A DNA stretch of 64,000 bases, taken from Thermoactinomyces sp. DSM 45892 (GTDB taxonomy: Bacteria; Bacillota; Bacilli; Thermoactinomycetales; Thermoactinomycetaceae). Positions 57,022-64,000 of this stretch are shown piece by piece (within the stretch, counting starts at the first letter, position 1; every line of letters begins with the position of its first letter). Made by a program: the position numbers and the translations under genes. The DNA lies in assembly GCF_900107305.1 (NCBI RefSeq), contig NZ_FNPL01000009.1, forward strand, positions 62,001-126,000. Direction: 5' to 3'. The notes under the pieces are model-generated. The model did no database searches and had not been told where the DNA came from. It saw only the letters and a list, made by a program, of their open reading frames with translations.

Positions 57022-57266
57022 TCGATGTAGCACGTTTCGTCCAGTTGGAACTTTTCATTGAGGACGATATGAGTTTGTATCCAAATACTGCTCTGCTCCT
57101 TCTTGATTCTAGTAAATGTAATCCGATGACGGATCAGTATGGTACCACTTGGTCCTTTTCTACATGCGGTGAGTGTCAGTATCTAGTTGGATCTCGCTGT
57201 CAAAAGAACAGACAAAAGCATTGTTCAGAATGGGAAGCTTGCGGTCTTATTAAGCTGAAAATTTGA
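57018..57266 (+). CDS. Cys-rich hypothetical protein
   Basis: 82 residues, ATGA overlap with the previous gene. The C-terminal part has CGECQYLVGSRCQKNRQKHC and WEACGL, spacing suggestive of a metal site. Last of the coupled group. Confidence 0.6.
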   Translation: MIDVARFVQLELFIEDDMSLYPNTALLLLDSSKCNPMTDQYGTTWSFSTCGECQYLVGSRCQKNRQKHCSEWEACGLIKLKI

Positions 57267-57449
57267 ACGTTTATTATAAAACGGGTCGATGAGGGGTCTC
57301 TTCTGACGATGTAGCCTCTCTCGACTTACGAAACGTCAGTAATGATAGGTATGCATTTTCCGCTTCCCTCCTCTACGTACACTCCATAGCAAAAGCCTTG
57401 ATTTCACCTGTTTTAGAGGAGGTCAAGCGGGAAGAGAGGAGCTTCGATC
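57267..57449. other. Intergenic with imperfect inverted repeat
   Basis: CGCTTCCCTCCTCTA (about 57360-57374) and TAGAGGAGGTCAAGCG (about 57413-57428) could form a long stem in the leader of the HNH gene. No ORF is supported. Confidence 0.45.
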
Positions 57450-58022
57450 ATGATTAGATTTTCACATCATCCCATTGAAAATATGAGAGAAGTTTGGCGT
57501 GATGTGGTTGGATATGAAGACCTATACAAGATTAGTTGTTTTGGGAAAGTGGTTAGGAAACGGCGTGTTATTTTGGATAGGCACGGTCGCAGAAAAGTTT
57601 TTCCGGAGTCAGCTATCCGACCATTTCACAATAAATTTGGTTACACTTATGTGAATCTACACCAGGACGGAAAAAACAGAAAGATGTTAGTGCATCGACT
57701 GGTTGCATTCAGCTTTTGGGAAGAAGCGGTTCAAGATCCATGCTATTCGGTTGAGCATTTGGACAACAAGCGGAATAACAATCGCCTAGATAATCTTTCA
57801 TTCTACTTGTATCGTCAGGACTTCATTCAGAGTCCGATCAAGGAGCGGAAGCTGAGAGCGGAGTTAATGACACCCCTCTCCTCCCTCTTATCTCCAGAGG
57901 ATGAGGACTTTGTAAAGTCAGCTTACAGACATAGATCGAGAGAGTACGGTATTCCTTCCCTTTCTAGGATGCTTGGAGTGGACCAGAAGCACATCAAAGA
58001 GATACTGGAGCGTGAAGCCTAA
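57450..58022 (+). CDS. NUMOD4/HNH homing-type endonuclease
   Basis: 190 residues after GAGAGGAGCTTCGATC. The N-terminal NUMOD4-like EVWRDVVGYEDLYKIS, an HNH core LVHRLVAFSFW, YSVEHLDNKRNNNRLDNLSF, and a C-terminal HTH-like region (YGIPSLSRMLGVDQKHIKEI). Such genes are mobile intruders of phages and plasmids. It is inserted between zinc-protein genes, with its stop overlapping the next start. Confidence 0.85.
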   Translation: MIRFSHHPIENMREVWRDVVGYEDLYKISCFGKVVRKRRVILDRHGRRKVFPESAIRPFHNKFGYTYVNLHQDGKNRKMLVHRLVAFSFWEEAVQDPCYSVEHLDNKRNNNRLDNLSFYLYRQDFIQSPIKERKLRAELMTPLSSLLSPEDEDFVKSAYRHRSREYGIPSLSRMLGVDQKHIKEILEREA

Positions 58023-58552
58023 TGCCGCCTGACTATAGCAAATGCTCTCAAGGCATGGCTGAACTATTGAGAAAAATGGATAAAAGCAAAAAATATGTTC
58101 AGGGTGTTATGAATGTCAAGAACGGCATGTTCAATAAAGTCAGGAGACAAGAGAGACGGCTTATATTTGAGCCTTCAGAAGTAGCCTGCTGTGTTTGCCG
58201 AAAGAATGTATTCAAGATACTTGATAAAGAGAAACGGTACTGTGTGCGTTGCCTTTATGAAAAGTATGACTTCGAAGAAAAAGTAAAAATGGCAAGTCTA
58301 GCTGATTTTCCTGTTGGAATTATGATCTTAAAGAATGGGAGACCCATCCCCTTTATATGGGATGAGGCGACTGATTATGCAGATGCTCTGGAAGTCCATC
58401 GAATGGAGAAAAAATGTCTGGCCGTAATCGGGATTGAAGGACAATTCAAGTTCGTTTTACCTAACAAAATCATGAGTATCAAACTGTACAGGGATTGGGG
58501 ATGGGATGATGAAGATATGGGAGACAATGAAGCAGATCAAGAAGTGGTTTGA
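58022..58552 (+). CDS. Zinc-knuckle protein, tandem paralogue 1
   Basis: 176 residues. ACCVCRKNVFKILDKEKRYC followed by VRCLYEKYDF (four Cys), then FPVGIMILKNGRPIPFIWDE and VIGIEGQFKFVLPNKI. The same order of zinc knuckle, (F/Y)PVG strand, PF(I/L)W and VxGxxG recurs in the next gene, so the two arose by duplication. No known family. Confidence 0.68.
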   Translation: MPPDYSKCSQGMAELLRKMDKSKKYVQGVMNVKNGMFNKVRRQERRLIFEPSEVACCVCRKNVFKILDKEKRYCVRCLYEKYDFEEKVKMASLADFPVGIMILKNGRPIPFIWDEATDYADALEVHRMEKKCLAVIGIEGQFKFVLPNKIMSIKLYRDWGWDDEDMGDNEADQEVV

Positions 58553-59060
58553 GTACATTCCTCCTGAAGATGAGATCGAAAAGCCTGTTAGATATAGGCC
58601 ACAGTATGATGTTCATCTGGACTCCTCTCATGCCTCTGTCACATTTAATTATGAGAGAGATATAGTGAATGTTGCCGATGAGACCCCCTGTTACAGGTGT
58701 AGAAAAAGGCCATTTTGTAAGGTTTTAAATGGTCGAGGATACTGTATGCACTGTTCCACTTTGCAAGAGGTGACTGATGCTGAGTCCGTTTATCTCGATA
58801 ATATGAAGTGGTATCCAGTAGGAAACTTTATCTCGGAAGATGGCATATACTCCCCCTTCTTGTGGCGAGATAAAGTTGATTATGTTGATTTGTACGCCAA
58901 GTATGCGTATTCAGATCGAGTTTTAAAAGTAGTTGGCTTGGATGGCACGATTGAAGCCATAGCAGTGAGCGAAATGTCTGACCTAGAACTTCATCAAGAC
59001 CGTTTTGTTCCATTGAATTCAGAGTGGATTGATAGTATCACAGAGGATGATCGATGGTAG
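58506..59060 (+). CDS. Zinc-knuckle protein, tandem paralogue 2
   Basis: 184 residues from 58506, or 177 from an ATG at 58527 with GGGAGACA before it. CYRCRKRPFCKVLNGRGYCM and HCSTL form the zinc knuckle; WYPVGNFISEDGIYSPFLWR and VVGLDGTIEAIAVSEM parallel the upstream paralogue. It overlaps the upstream gene by 47 bases in the longer form. No known family. Confidence 0.66.
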   Translation: MMKIWETMKQIKKWFEYIPPEDEIEKPVRYRPQYDVHLDSSHASVTFNYERDIVNVADETPCYRCRKRPFCKVLNGRGYCMHCSTLQEVTDAESVYLDNMKWYPVGNFISEDGIYSPFLWRDKVDYVDLYAKYAYSDRVLKVVGLDGTIEAIAVSEMSDLELHQDRFVPLNSEWIDSITEDDRW

Positions 59061-59116
59061 GGGAAGGCCCCACTCTCCCCTACTTCCCATTAAGATGAAA
59101 AGAAGAGGTGAACCAA

Positions 59117-59494
59117 GTGCAGATAAGTAGGAAAAAAAAGTTTATGAATAAATTAGCGAGTAATGAAGATATATTATTTTTTGGTTTCTTTGGGACTATA
59201 GTGACGGGTATTTTTTTCATAGTTACTCTATTGCAATTTTTTGATGAGGATAATGTGTTTGGTCGTGACAAACTTACAGGGTATCAAGAGAAGTGTTTTA
59301 GAGCTGAATCTGATGGCAGGGTGTGTGTGGTGAAAATCAAAGGTCTTCCAGAAAGTGAAGATGAGAAAGTGAATCTCTCGGGAGTAAGATTTGAGTTGAT
59401 ATCTGATGAGGGCAAGATTGAGAATGTGAACTATGTTCAATTCAAAAAAATTGAAAATGAAGATAAACGAATGAAAAATATCCAAAAAGACTAA
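59117..59494 (+). CDS. Single-pass membrane protein, tandem paralogue 1
   Basis: 125 residues from GTG after AAGAGGTGAACCAA (a GTG at 59108 overlaps the site). One helix (ILFFGFFGTIVTGIFFIVTL), then an extracytoplasmic domain with two Cys (EKCFRAESDGRVCVVKIKGL) and VNLSGVRFELISDEGKIENV. Closely parallel to the next gene. No known family. Confidence 0.66.
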   Translation: MQISRKKKFMNKLASNEDILFFGFFGTIVTGIFFIVTLLQFFDEDNVFGRDKLTGYQEKCFRAESDGRVCVVKIKGLPESEDEKVNLSGVRFELISDEGKIENVNYVQFKKIENEDKRMKNIQKD

Positions 59495-59515
59495 GAGAAT
59501 GGTAGGTGATTGGTT

Positions 59516-59860
59516 ATGAGAAAATTAGTAGATGTATTGATCGAGAATACTCGTATAGTGCTTATTGGTGGGATGATTATTGTAGGGGTAGGTGCTATTA
59601 GTTCTATCTTTTGTTTTAAATATCAGTTAGCGATGGAACGAGATATCCGTAAACATAATAGTATTGTCACGAATTTCTTAGGAGAGTGCTTCACTGATCC
59701 TAAAAATAAACTATTGTGTGTTATGGATATTGAAGGATTTGATGAAAAGAAGCAAGTAGAGCTATCCAATGTAAGGTTTAAGATGCTTTCTGATACAAAC
59801 GAAACTCAGATCCTTAATTTTGCTCAGATAACAAAATTAAGAGACATGGAGAAAGATTAG
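59516..59860 (+). CDS. Single-pass membrane protein, tandem paralogue 2
   Basis: 114 residues from ATG after GGTAGGTGATTGGTT. One helix (IVLIGGMIIVGVGAISSIFC), then GECFTDPKNKLLCVMDIEGF and VELSNVRFKMLSDTNETQIL, matching the previous gene in Cys spacing and strand order. Product of a local duplication. Confidence 0.66.
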   Translation: MRKLVDVLIENTRIVLIGGMIIVGVGAISSIFCFKYQLAMERDIRKHNSIVTNFLGECFTDPKNKLLCVMDIEGFDEKKQVELSNVRFKMLSDTNETQILNFAQITKLRDMEKD

Positions 59861-59963
59861 TTTTGAACGCTCCCACCACCTACACTGAAAGACTAGAGGT
59901 GGTGGATTCTTGGGTAATCCTAAAGGATCTCCCCCTCCATTAGATTAGAAAGGAATGTTATGA

Positions 59964-60263
59964 ATGCCCAGTCCTGTTAGATGTTTTGAAATAATGACAG
60001 TTATGATTGTTATGTTCTTGATAGTGGAGTATCAAGTAAAACATTGCTTAAAATTAGGTCGGTTTATTAGATTATTAATATTCAGTATATCGTTGTTTGT
60101 TGCTAGTTTCGGCTTCAATAAAATCATGACTAGTGTTTTCAAGTCTTTGGTGGATAGGATCTCTCCCACCTCTTTCAATTTTAGCTTCGTTTGTATGATT
60201 GTCATTGGGATAATTGGTTCTTTCTATACAATTAATGGACTTAGAACAGAAAAGAAGGAATAA
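59964..60263 (+). CDS. Small polytopic membrane protein
   Basis: 99 residues with three helices (IMTVMIVMFLIVEYQV, FIRLLIFSISLFVASFGF, FSFVCMIVIGIIGSFYTI). The ribosome site AAAGGAATGTTATGA is a little distant. Ends before a strong terminator. No known family. Confidence 0.6.
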   Translation: MPSPVRCFEIMTVMIVMFLIVEYQVKHCLKLGRFIRLLIFSISLFVASFGFNKIMTSVFKSLVDRISPTSFNFSFVCMIVIGIIGSFYTINGLRTEKKE

Positions 60264-60268
60264 AAAGA

Positions 60269-60317
60269 ACGCCCTCAGAGCTAATAAGAAGCCCACTGAG
60301 GGCGTTCTTTTTAATTC
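60269..60317. terminator. Strong terminator
   Basis: AAAGAACGCCCTCAG pairs with CTGAGGGCGTTCTTT, T-rich tail. Confidence 0.85.
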
Positions 60318-60335
60318 AGATACAATTACCCTATC

Positions 60336-60376
60336 TCGACATTTTTCCGACGTATAGAGACCGTCGGAATCGTCGA
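60336..60376. promoter_or_regulatory. Inverted repeat upstream of 60388
   Basis: TCGACATTTTTCCGACG and CGTCGGAATCGTCGA form a long stem interrupted by one bulge, 11 bases before the next gene. Could be an operator or a leader hairpin. Confidence 0.5.
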
Positions 60377-60387
60377 AACTAGAGGCT

Positions 60388-60651
60388 ATGAAAGATAAAA
60401 TACACATCCAGCAGCACCATGAAGAAGTTAAATGTTGTCCCCATTGTAAAATTGTTATGCAGGATACGCCGCCGCAGGCTATTTATTGTTCGAAATCCTG
60501 TCGTCAAAAGGCGCACTATTGGAGGAATAAAGAAGATCTACTACATGAACCATCGGAAGCTTCCTCTCCACCACCACCTAAAAGAAGCTTTAGAGAATGG
60601 ATCGGAGACCAACTAATATCACTTGGAAAATGGATAAAAAAATCCGCATAA
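60388..60651 (+). CDS. Small zinc-finger protein
   Basis: 87 residues. CCPHCKIVM and IYCSKSCRQKAHYWR make a compact zinc finger of the type found in plasmid proteins with a CSxxCRQKA(H/Y) motif. The C-terminus is proline-rich, then a basic amphipathic helix (REWIGDQLISLGKWIKKSA) that might touch membrane. The ribosome site is weak. Confidence 0.68.
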   Translation: MKDKIHIQQHHEEVKCCPHCKIVMQDTPPQAIYCSKSCRQKAHYWRNKEDLLHEPSEASSPPPPKRSFREWIGDQLISLGKWIKKSA

Positions 60652-60686
60652 GAGAAGATTTCTCCCCCCATATGCGGATTTTTTTA
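60638..60686. terminator. Bidirectional terminator
   Basis: AAAAAATCCGCATA and TATGCGGATTTTTT with a loop of about 20 nt, between converging genes. Confidence 0.85.
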
Positions 60687-61649
60687 CTATGCTTTTTTAG
60701 CTACGGATTTATGGATATAGGCCGTATAACCAGATTTGGTTTTAATTTGAAACCATTCCTTATTTTCGCCGATAAGTGTCATCTTTGTACCCTTTGATAC
60801 TTTTTGGCGGACTTGAGCCGTCATTGACGGATTAGCACGTACATTAACTAGATTCTCTATTGCGACTATACTTCCAGATGCTTTAGTAAAGCCACCACTT
60901 GATTGAGACTGAGATGTTGTAGTTGACTGGGATGTTGACACTGAGGTAACAAAATCCTTACGAATGAAGCCCGTTTTTCCAGAAACTTTCACTTGATACC
61001 AGTCACCAGATTTGCCGATTACCTCTAGAGTAGTACCGTTATTCACCTGGGTAACAATGAACGCACCTGTTGATGGTCCCGTTCTAATATTGACCTTGTT
61101 TCCTTTTACTTTTAAAGTCCCCTTGGATGATTGAACAGCAGCTGTTGAAGATCCACCCCACTTGCTTGTGGATTTTCCACTGTGAATCCAAATCGGTGTA
61201 CCTTCTGGAATGATCTTAAAAAGTTCTAAGATGTTGGCCTCAGCCATGCGAATACAACCATTTGAGACGTATTTACCAATTGAATTCGGCTGATTTGTCC
61301 CGTGGATTCCGTAGACACGGCCATTGTCGCCTTTCACACTGAATCCAATCCATCTAGGACCAAGTGGATTTTTTGGATCTCCCCCAGGGATTCCCTTCCA
61401 ACCTGGCTGAACGATTTTGACCACCGTTGTAAAGGTGCCTTCTGGAGTCAGATCCTTTGTTTTCCCTGTAGCTACAGGATAGGTTTTACTTACTTTTCCG
61501 TTTTGATAGAGATAAAGTTTGTTAGTCTTTTTATTGATCTCAATCTGGTAATTGGTGCTTGCTGCGTTTGCTGAATTTGGGGTTACGAAAGCCCCTATCA
61601 GAACTGCCAACGCAACTGTGATAGTTGTAAACCATTTAATATATTTCAA
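60687..61649 (-). CDS. Secreted L,D-transpeptidase (YkuD) with SH3b domains
   Basis: 320 residues. Signal peptide (VALAVLIGAFVTPNSANAAS). YkuD catalytic domain at about 35-155 with YGIHGTNQPNSIGKYVSNGC and IRMAE: catalytic His and Cys present. Two SH3b-type wall-binding repeats follow (KVNIRTGPSTGAFIVTQVNN and NVRANPSMTAQVRQ). It cross-links or modifies peptidoglycan. On a plasmid it may alter the wall for transfer or stability. Ribosome site GGAGGGGAAACAT. It stands alone between a terminator and the par 2 module. Confidence 0.9.
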   Translation of the reverse strand: MKYIKWFTTITVALAVLIGAFVTPNSANAASTNYQIEINKKTNKLYLYQNGKVSKTYPVATGKTKDLTPEGTFTTVVKIVQPGWKGIPGGDPKNPLGPRWIGFSVKGDNGRVYGIHGTNQPNSIGKYVSNGCIRMAEANILELFKIIPEGTPIWIHSGKSTSKWGGSSTAAVQSSKGTLKVKGNKVNIRTGPSTGAFIVTQVNNGTTLEVIGKSGDWYQVKVSGKTGFIRKDFVTSVSTSQSTTTSQSQSSGGFTKASGSIVAIENLVNVRANPSMTAQVRQKVSKGTKMTLIGENKEWFQIKTKSGYTAYIHKSVAKKA

Positions 61650-61917
61650 TATGTTTCCCCTCCTATTATTTATATTACAACATTAAATGAATTTATTTTA
61701 ATTGATAAAATTTACATTTATACAAATAAAGGATATAAAGAAAGTTTTTTCTAATAGTTATTGGGTTTGATTTTTTCGTACTTCATGCAGGAATCCATAG
61801 GGGATAAACAAGAACCATAACTTATGATACTTATCTATGGTTACTGTGCTTGAATAGCCTTAGTAATACAAGCTATTTGAGGTGCATACTCTCCGTGGAG
61901 TCATGGTGGTGAAACTG

Positions 61918-62430
61918 ATGTTAGACTGGCTGACGATCAAAGAAGTACACGAGAAAACAAAGATAGCGGAAGGAACAATCAGGCGTTATCTAAACCTGCA
62001 CCATCGATTCATTAAGAATACAAAAGATACAAGAAACACAATCAAGATCTCCCCTGCTTCGGTGCCTACTATACTCAAGATTCGTAATTGGTATGGTGAA
62101 GGATTGGCTAGAGAGCAAGTTGAAGAGGAATTAGCAGCAACTGAACCTATGTCAATAGTTGTGAGCGATGGAGAAAAGAGCTACACGCTTGGAGAATACA
62201 TAGGTGGCGTGAATAAAGTGTTAGTAGAGATAGCCAAAAGGCTAGACGAACAAACACAACAGAATGCAATGTTAGTAGATGAAGTAGACACTTTGAAACA
62301 GGAATTACGTAAGCGAGATGAGCGATTTTCTGTACAATTGTCAAGGGTAGAGAAGTATGCAAAACGAAAGAATGATAGTTGGATTAGACGTATTTTTAGT
62401 CAAAAAAAGAATACTGAAGAGAAAGAATGA
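61918..62430 (+). CDS. MerR/RacA-like HTH protein with coiled coil (TubY-like)
   Basis: 170 residues from ATG 61918; starts at 61903 or 61882 are also open and no ribosome site decides. HTH: LTIKEVHEKTKIAEGTIRRY, then a central coupling region, a coiled coil (LVDEVDTLKQELRKRDERF) and a basic, Trp-containing tail (KRKNDSWIRRIFSQKK) that could be a membrane-binding helix. This architecture is that of TubY/RacA-like factors that accompany plasmid cytoskeleton genes. Two perfect palindromes lie between it and the ParM-like gene, so it may bind them. Confidence 0.7.
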   Translation: MLDWLTIKEVHEKTKIAEGTIRRYLNLHHRFIKNTKDTRNTIKISPASVPTILKIRNWYGEGLAREQVEEELAATEPMSIVVSDGEKSYTLGEYIGGVNKVLVEIAKRLDEQTQQNAMLVDEVDTLKQELRKRDERFSVQLSRVEKYAKRKNDSWIRRIFSQKKNTEEKE

Positions 62431-62437
62431 TATGCAG

Positions 62438-62459
62438 AAGGTATACCATGGTATACCTT
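62438..62459. promoter_or_regulatory. Perfect palindrome 1 of the par 2 region
   Basis: 22-bp perfect palindrome with core GTATACCATGGTATAC, 7 bp after the HTH gene. The same 16-bp core recurs at 62530-62545. Confidence 0.85.
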
Positions 62460-62524
62460 CGAGAATTCTTTACAATATAAGGATTTAGAGCTTCTTACGC
62501 AAATATTTTAAATTTCATGTTTAC

Positions 62525-62550
62525 AAATAGTATACCATGGTATACTATTT
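62525..62550. promoter_or_regulatory. Perfect palindrome 2 of the par 2 region
   Basis: 26-bp perfect palindrome with the same core GTATACCATGGTATAC. It covers the likely promoter of the next gene (TTTACA at 62520-62525, TATACT within the right arm), so protein bound here would block transcription. Confidence 0.85.
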
Positions 62551-62593
62551 ATTTCAGAGGTTGATATTATTGAAGTTAGGGGATGTATGACCT

Positions 62594-63775
62594 GTGATAA
62601 ATGAAACATTACGAATTATATCGGTCGATGGAGGAAATAAGGATATAAAAGCAGTTATGGGGAGTTTAGGGAATGCGATTAGATTTCCGAATATACTTTG
62701 CCCATTACCAGATGAACGTCAAAATCTTGAGGACGACTATTCATCAGTAAAAAAAGAGGACAAACTTACTACCCAATTAAAGAACTTGCATTTTAAAGTC
62801 AAGAGTCCATCATTAGGTGCTGAGTTTCATGAGAAAGTTTTTGGAGCTGGAGAACTTGCAATGAAAAACAAGAAAGGGCGGATGGAAGTCCCTGAGAGGA
62901 CAGTAAAGGCGACAAACGATCAGATTTTGGTCATGTATCTATTGGTTGCTGCCCTTGATGCGATCAATACTAAGAACAGGGATTGGACAAACACAATCCA
63001 CTACCAAGCTGTTCTATCTGCATTCCTGCCAATAGTAGACTTAAAGAGCAAAAAACAATATAAGGAAAAATTCCTCTCTCGTTTGAAGGGGAAACATGAG
63101 ATTCAGTTTCTGCAAATGCCTGGCTTTGAGGGAACAAGGATCTTCATCACCTTCACTGAAATTTATGTAAGCCCAGAGGGAGTAGCTGCTGTTATAGACT
63201 TAGCAATACCAGAGGAAACCAACGCTCATATTGCTGATACAAGTCTAATGTCGAAAAAAGTTCTGGTAAATGAAATCGGTGGAGGAACTACTGAACAACC
63301 CATAGTCAATAAGGGTGGGGTGCCTGATAAGGACGAATCTGGAGGACTTCGAATAGGGACATCAAGTTATCTTGACGAGATTATGAAAGAAATATCAGTA
63401 GTACATGAATCCTATGAAGTTTCATCTCGTGAGAAGTTGATTGAGTATATGCAAGATCTTGATAAGCCTTATCATATTAAAGTCAATGGTGTACCTCGAG
63501 GGTTCAAGGATATAGCGGAACGTCATCTTGGTAGTTGTGCCAAGAGAATCTTTGATGAAATTGATTACAAATGGAAAAATGTTGACGATCTGGAAGTTGC
63601 TTTGAATATAGGTGGCGGTAGTATCTTGCTCAAACCTTATTTGGAGAAAGCCAACAATAGGAAGTACCCTTTTCAGTTTGTGTCTGATGAAAAGCTAGTT
63701 CCCTTTTTGAATGCTCGTGGAGGTTGGAAGATCGCACAGAGAAAAGAAGAAAAGAAGCGTTTAACGGTGAAATAG
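62594..63775 (+). CDS. ParM/Alp-like actin-family ATPase, second copy
   Basis: 393 residues from GTG with AGGGG ten bases before it. Phosphate-1 RIISVDGGNKDIKAV, phosphate-2 VNEIGGGTTEQPI, adenosine LNIGGGSILLKPYL. In phosphate-2 the usual Asp (VDIGGGT in the 4233 copy) is Glu (NEIGGGT), a conservative change at a catalytic position. The KATNDQILVMYLLVAALDA and HEIQFLQMPG segments match NNDQILIHALLSIAIDA and HEIQFLQVN in the first copy, so they are true homologues. Next gene begins right at its stop. Confidence 0.85.
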   Translation: MINETLRIISVDGGNKDIKAVMGSLGNAIRFPNILCPLPDERQNLEDDYSSVKKEDKLTTQLKNLHFKVKSPSLGAEFHEKVFGAGELAMKNKKGRMEVPERTVKATNDQILVMYLLVAALDAINTKNRDWTNTIHYQAVLSAFLPIVDLKSKKQYKEKFLSRLKGKHEIQFLQMPGFEGTRIFITFTEIYVSPEGVAAVIDLAIPEETNAHIADTSLMSKKVLVNEIGGGTTEQPIVNKGGVPDKDESGGLRIGTSSYLDEIMKEISVVHESYEVSSREKLIEYMQDLDKPYHIKVNGVPRGFKDIAERHLGSCAKRIFDEIDYKWKNVDDLEVALNIGGGSILLKPYLEKANNRKYPFQFVSDEKLVPFLNARGGWKIAQRKEEKKRLTVK

Positions 63776-64000
63776 ATGACCAAAAAAGTAGTAGTTAAGC
63801 CAGGAGATAGTCTTTCTATCAAGGTATCAACAAAATTGACAAAGGAACAACTGCAACTCATTAGCGATTGGAAGCAATCCAAAATCCTCTCAACTAAGTT
63901 TTTCGAAAAGGTAGATGAGGAGTTACATCTGGCCGTAAATCATGAAATACAATTGCCAATTCCTCGCCCACTGACAATAGAAGAACAGGAAAAGCTAAGT
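63776..64000 (+). CDS. ParR-like partition adaptor, second copy (cut by window end)
   Basis: The ATG follows the ParM-like stop directly, and 75 codons are visible to the window edge without a stop. VVVKPGDSLSIKVSTKLTKE at the N-terminus and IPRPLTIEEQEKLS at the visible end; the latter matches IPLDRPLTAEEQ in the first ParR-like protein. The adaptor role follows from position and this similarity. Confidence 0.65.
   Translation, partial: MTKKVVVKPGDSLSIKVSTKLTKEQLQLISDWKQSKILSTKFFEKVDEELHLAVNHEIQLPIPRPLTIEEQEKLS

Noticed and set aside
1-64000. tRNA, rRNA and CRISPR arrays
   Set aside because: No cloverleaf-like genes, rRNA sequence or regularly spaced repeat-spacer arrays were seen. The 12-bp tandem repeats at 35.2 kb and 48.2 kb have no spacers.

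Overview
The window looks like part of a large plasmid from a Gram-positive, AT-rich Bacillota host, most likely Bacillales/Paenibacillales (Brevibacillus- or Bacillus-like). The reasons are strong AGGAGG ribosome sites, TTGACA-17-TATAAT promoters, lipoproteins, a YkuD transpeptidase, a NucA/NucB nuclease, a VanZ-like protein and a Gram-positive conjugation operon resembling ICEBs1. The host assignment is inference. I see no rRNA, tRNA, CRISPR array or chromosomal housekeeping operon.

Layout. 0-2.4 kb: tail of a truncated gene, a VanZ-like gene and two unknown genes. 2.5-5.8 kb: replicon 1, with a DnaD-like/winged-helix Rep gene whose leader appears to be covered by an antisense RNA, and a divergent actin-type partition pair (ParM-like plus ParR-like) preceded by GTAATC/GATTAC palindromes. 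5.9-12.3 kb: an XRE regulator and a run of small phage-like genes separated by strong terminators, several sharing one promoter/operator design. 12.4-15.7 kb: an HNH, TerS, TerL cassette with no portal or capsid genes beside it. 15.8-21.7 kb: a serine resolvase, a cluster of small zinc-ribbon proteins and a PD-(D/E)XK-type protein. 21.8-25.2 kb: a membrane-anchored protein, a TetR regulator divergent from a secreted cysteine-hydrolase-like gene, and a lipoprotein. 25.7-30.3 kb: a segment bounded by two 320-bp inverted repeats, carrying a serine recombinase, a PemK/MazF-like protein and a candidate small RNA. Tn3-type 38-bp ends lie in and beside it, including a 240-bp miniature element with a 5-bp target duplication. 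32-35 kb: small genes including a zeta-toxin-like kinase.

35.2-48.6 kb is one long minus-strand conjugation (type IV secretion) block: replication-relaxation protein, coupling ATPase, VirB1-like hydrolase, VirB6-like, VirB4 ATPase, and TcpE/ConD-, ConC- and TcpC/ConB-like proteins, headed by a LysM protein with a long Lys-Pro-Glu-Pro tract. 48.9-54.2 kb is replicon 2: accessory genes, a DnaB-family helicase and a second Rep gene with internal palindromic iterons. 55-60.7 kb: a divergent XRE regulator and a second cluster of zinc-ribbon proteins, including two tandem paralogous pairs. 60.7-64 kb: an L,D-transpeptidase and a second actin-type partition module (HTH/coiled-coil protein, two perfect palindromes, ParM-like ATPase, start of a ParR-like gene).

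The two rep genes, two par modules and several cross-matching small genes suggest a cointegrate of two related plasmids. In function the window combines replication control, active segregation, conjugative transfer and phage-derived accessory genes. The most interesting parts for follow-up are the dual partition modules with their palindromes, the antisense-controlled rep gene, and the 320-bp inverted-repeat element with its recombinase, MazF-like gene and small RNA.
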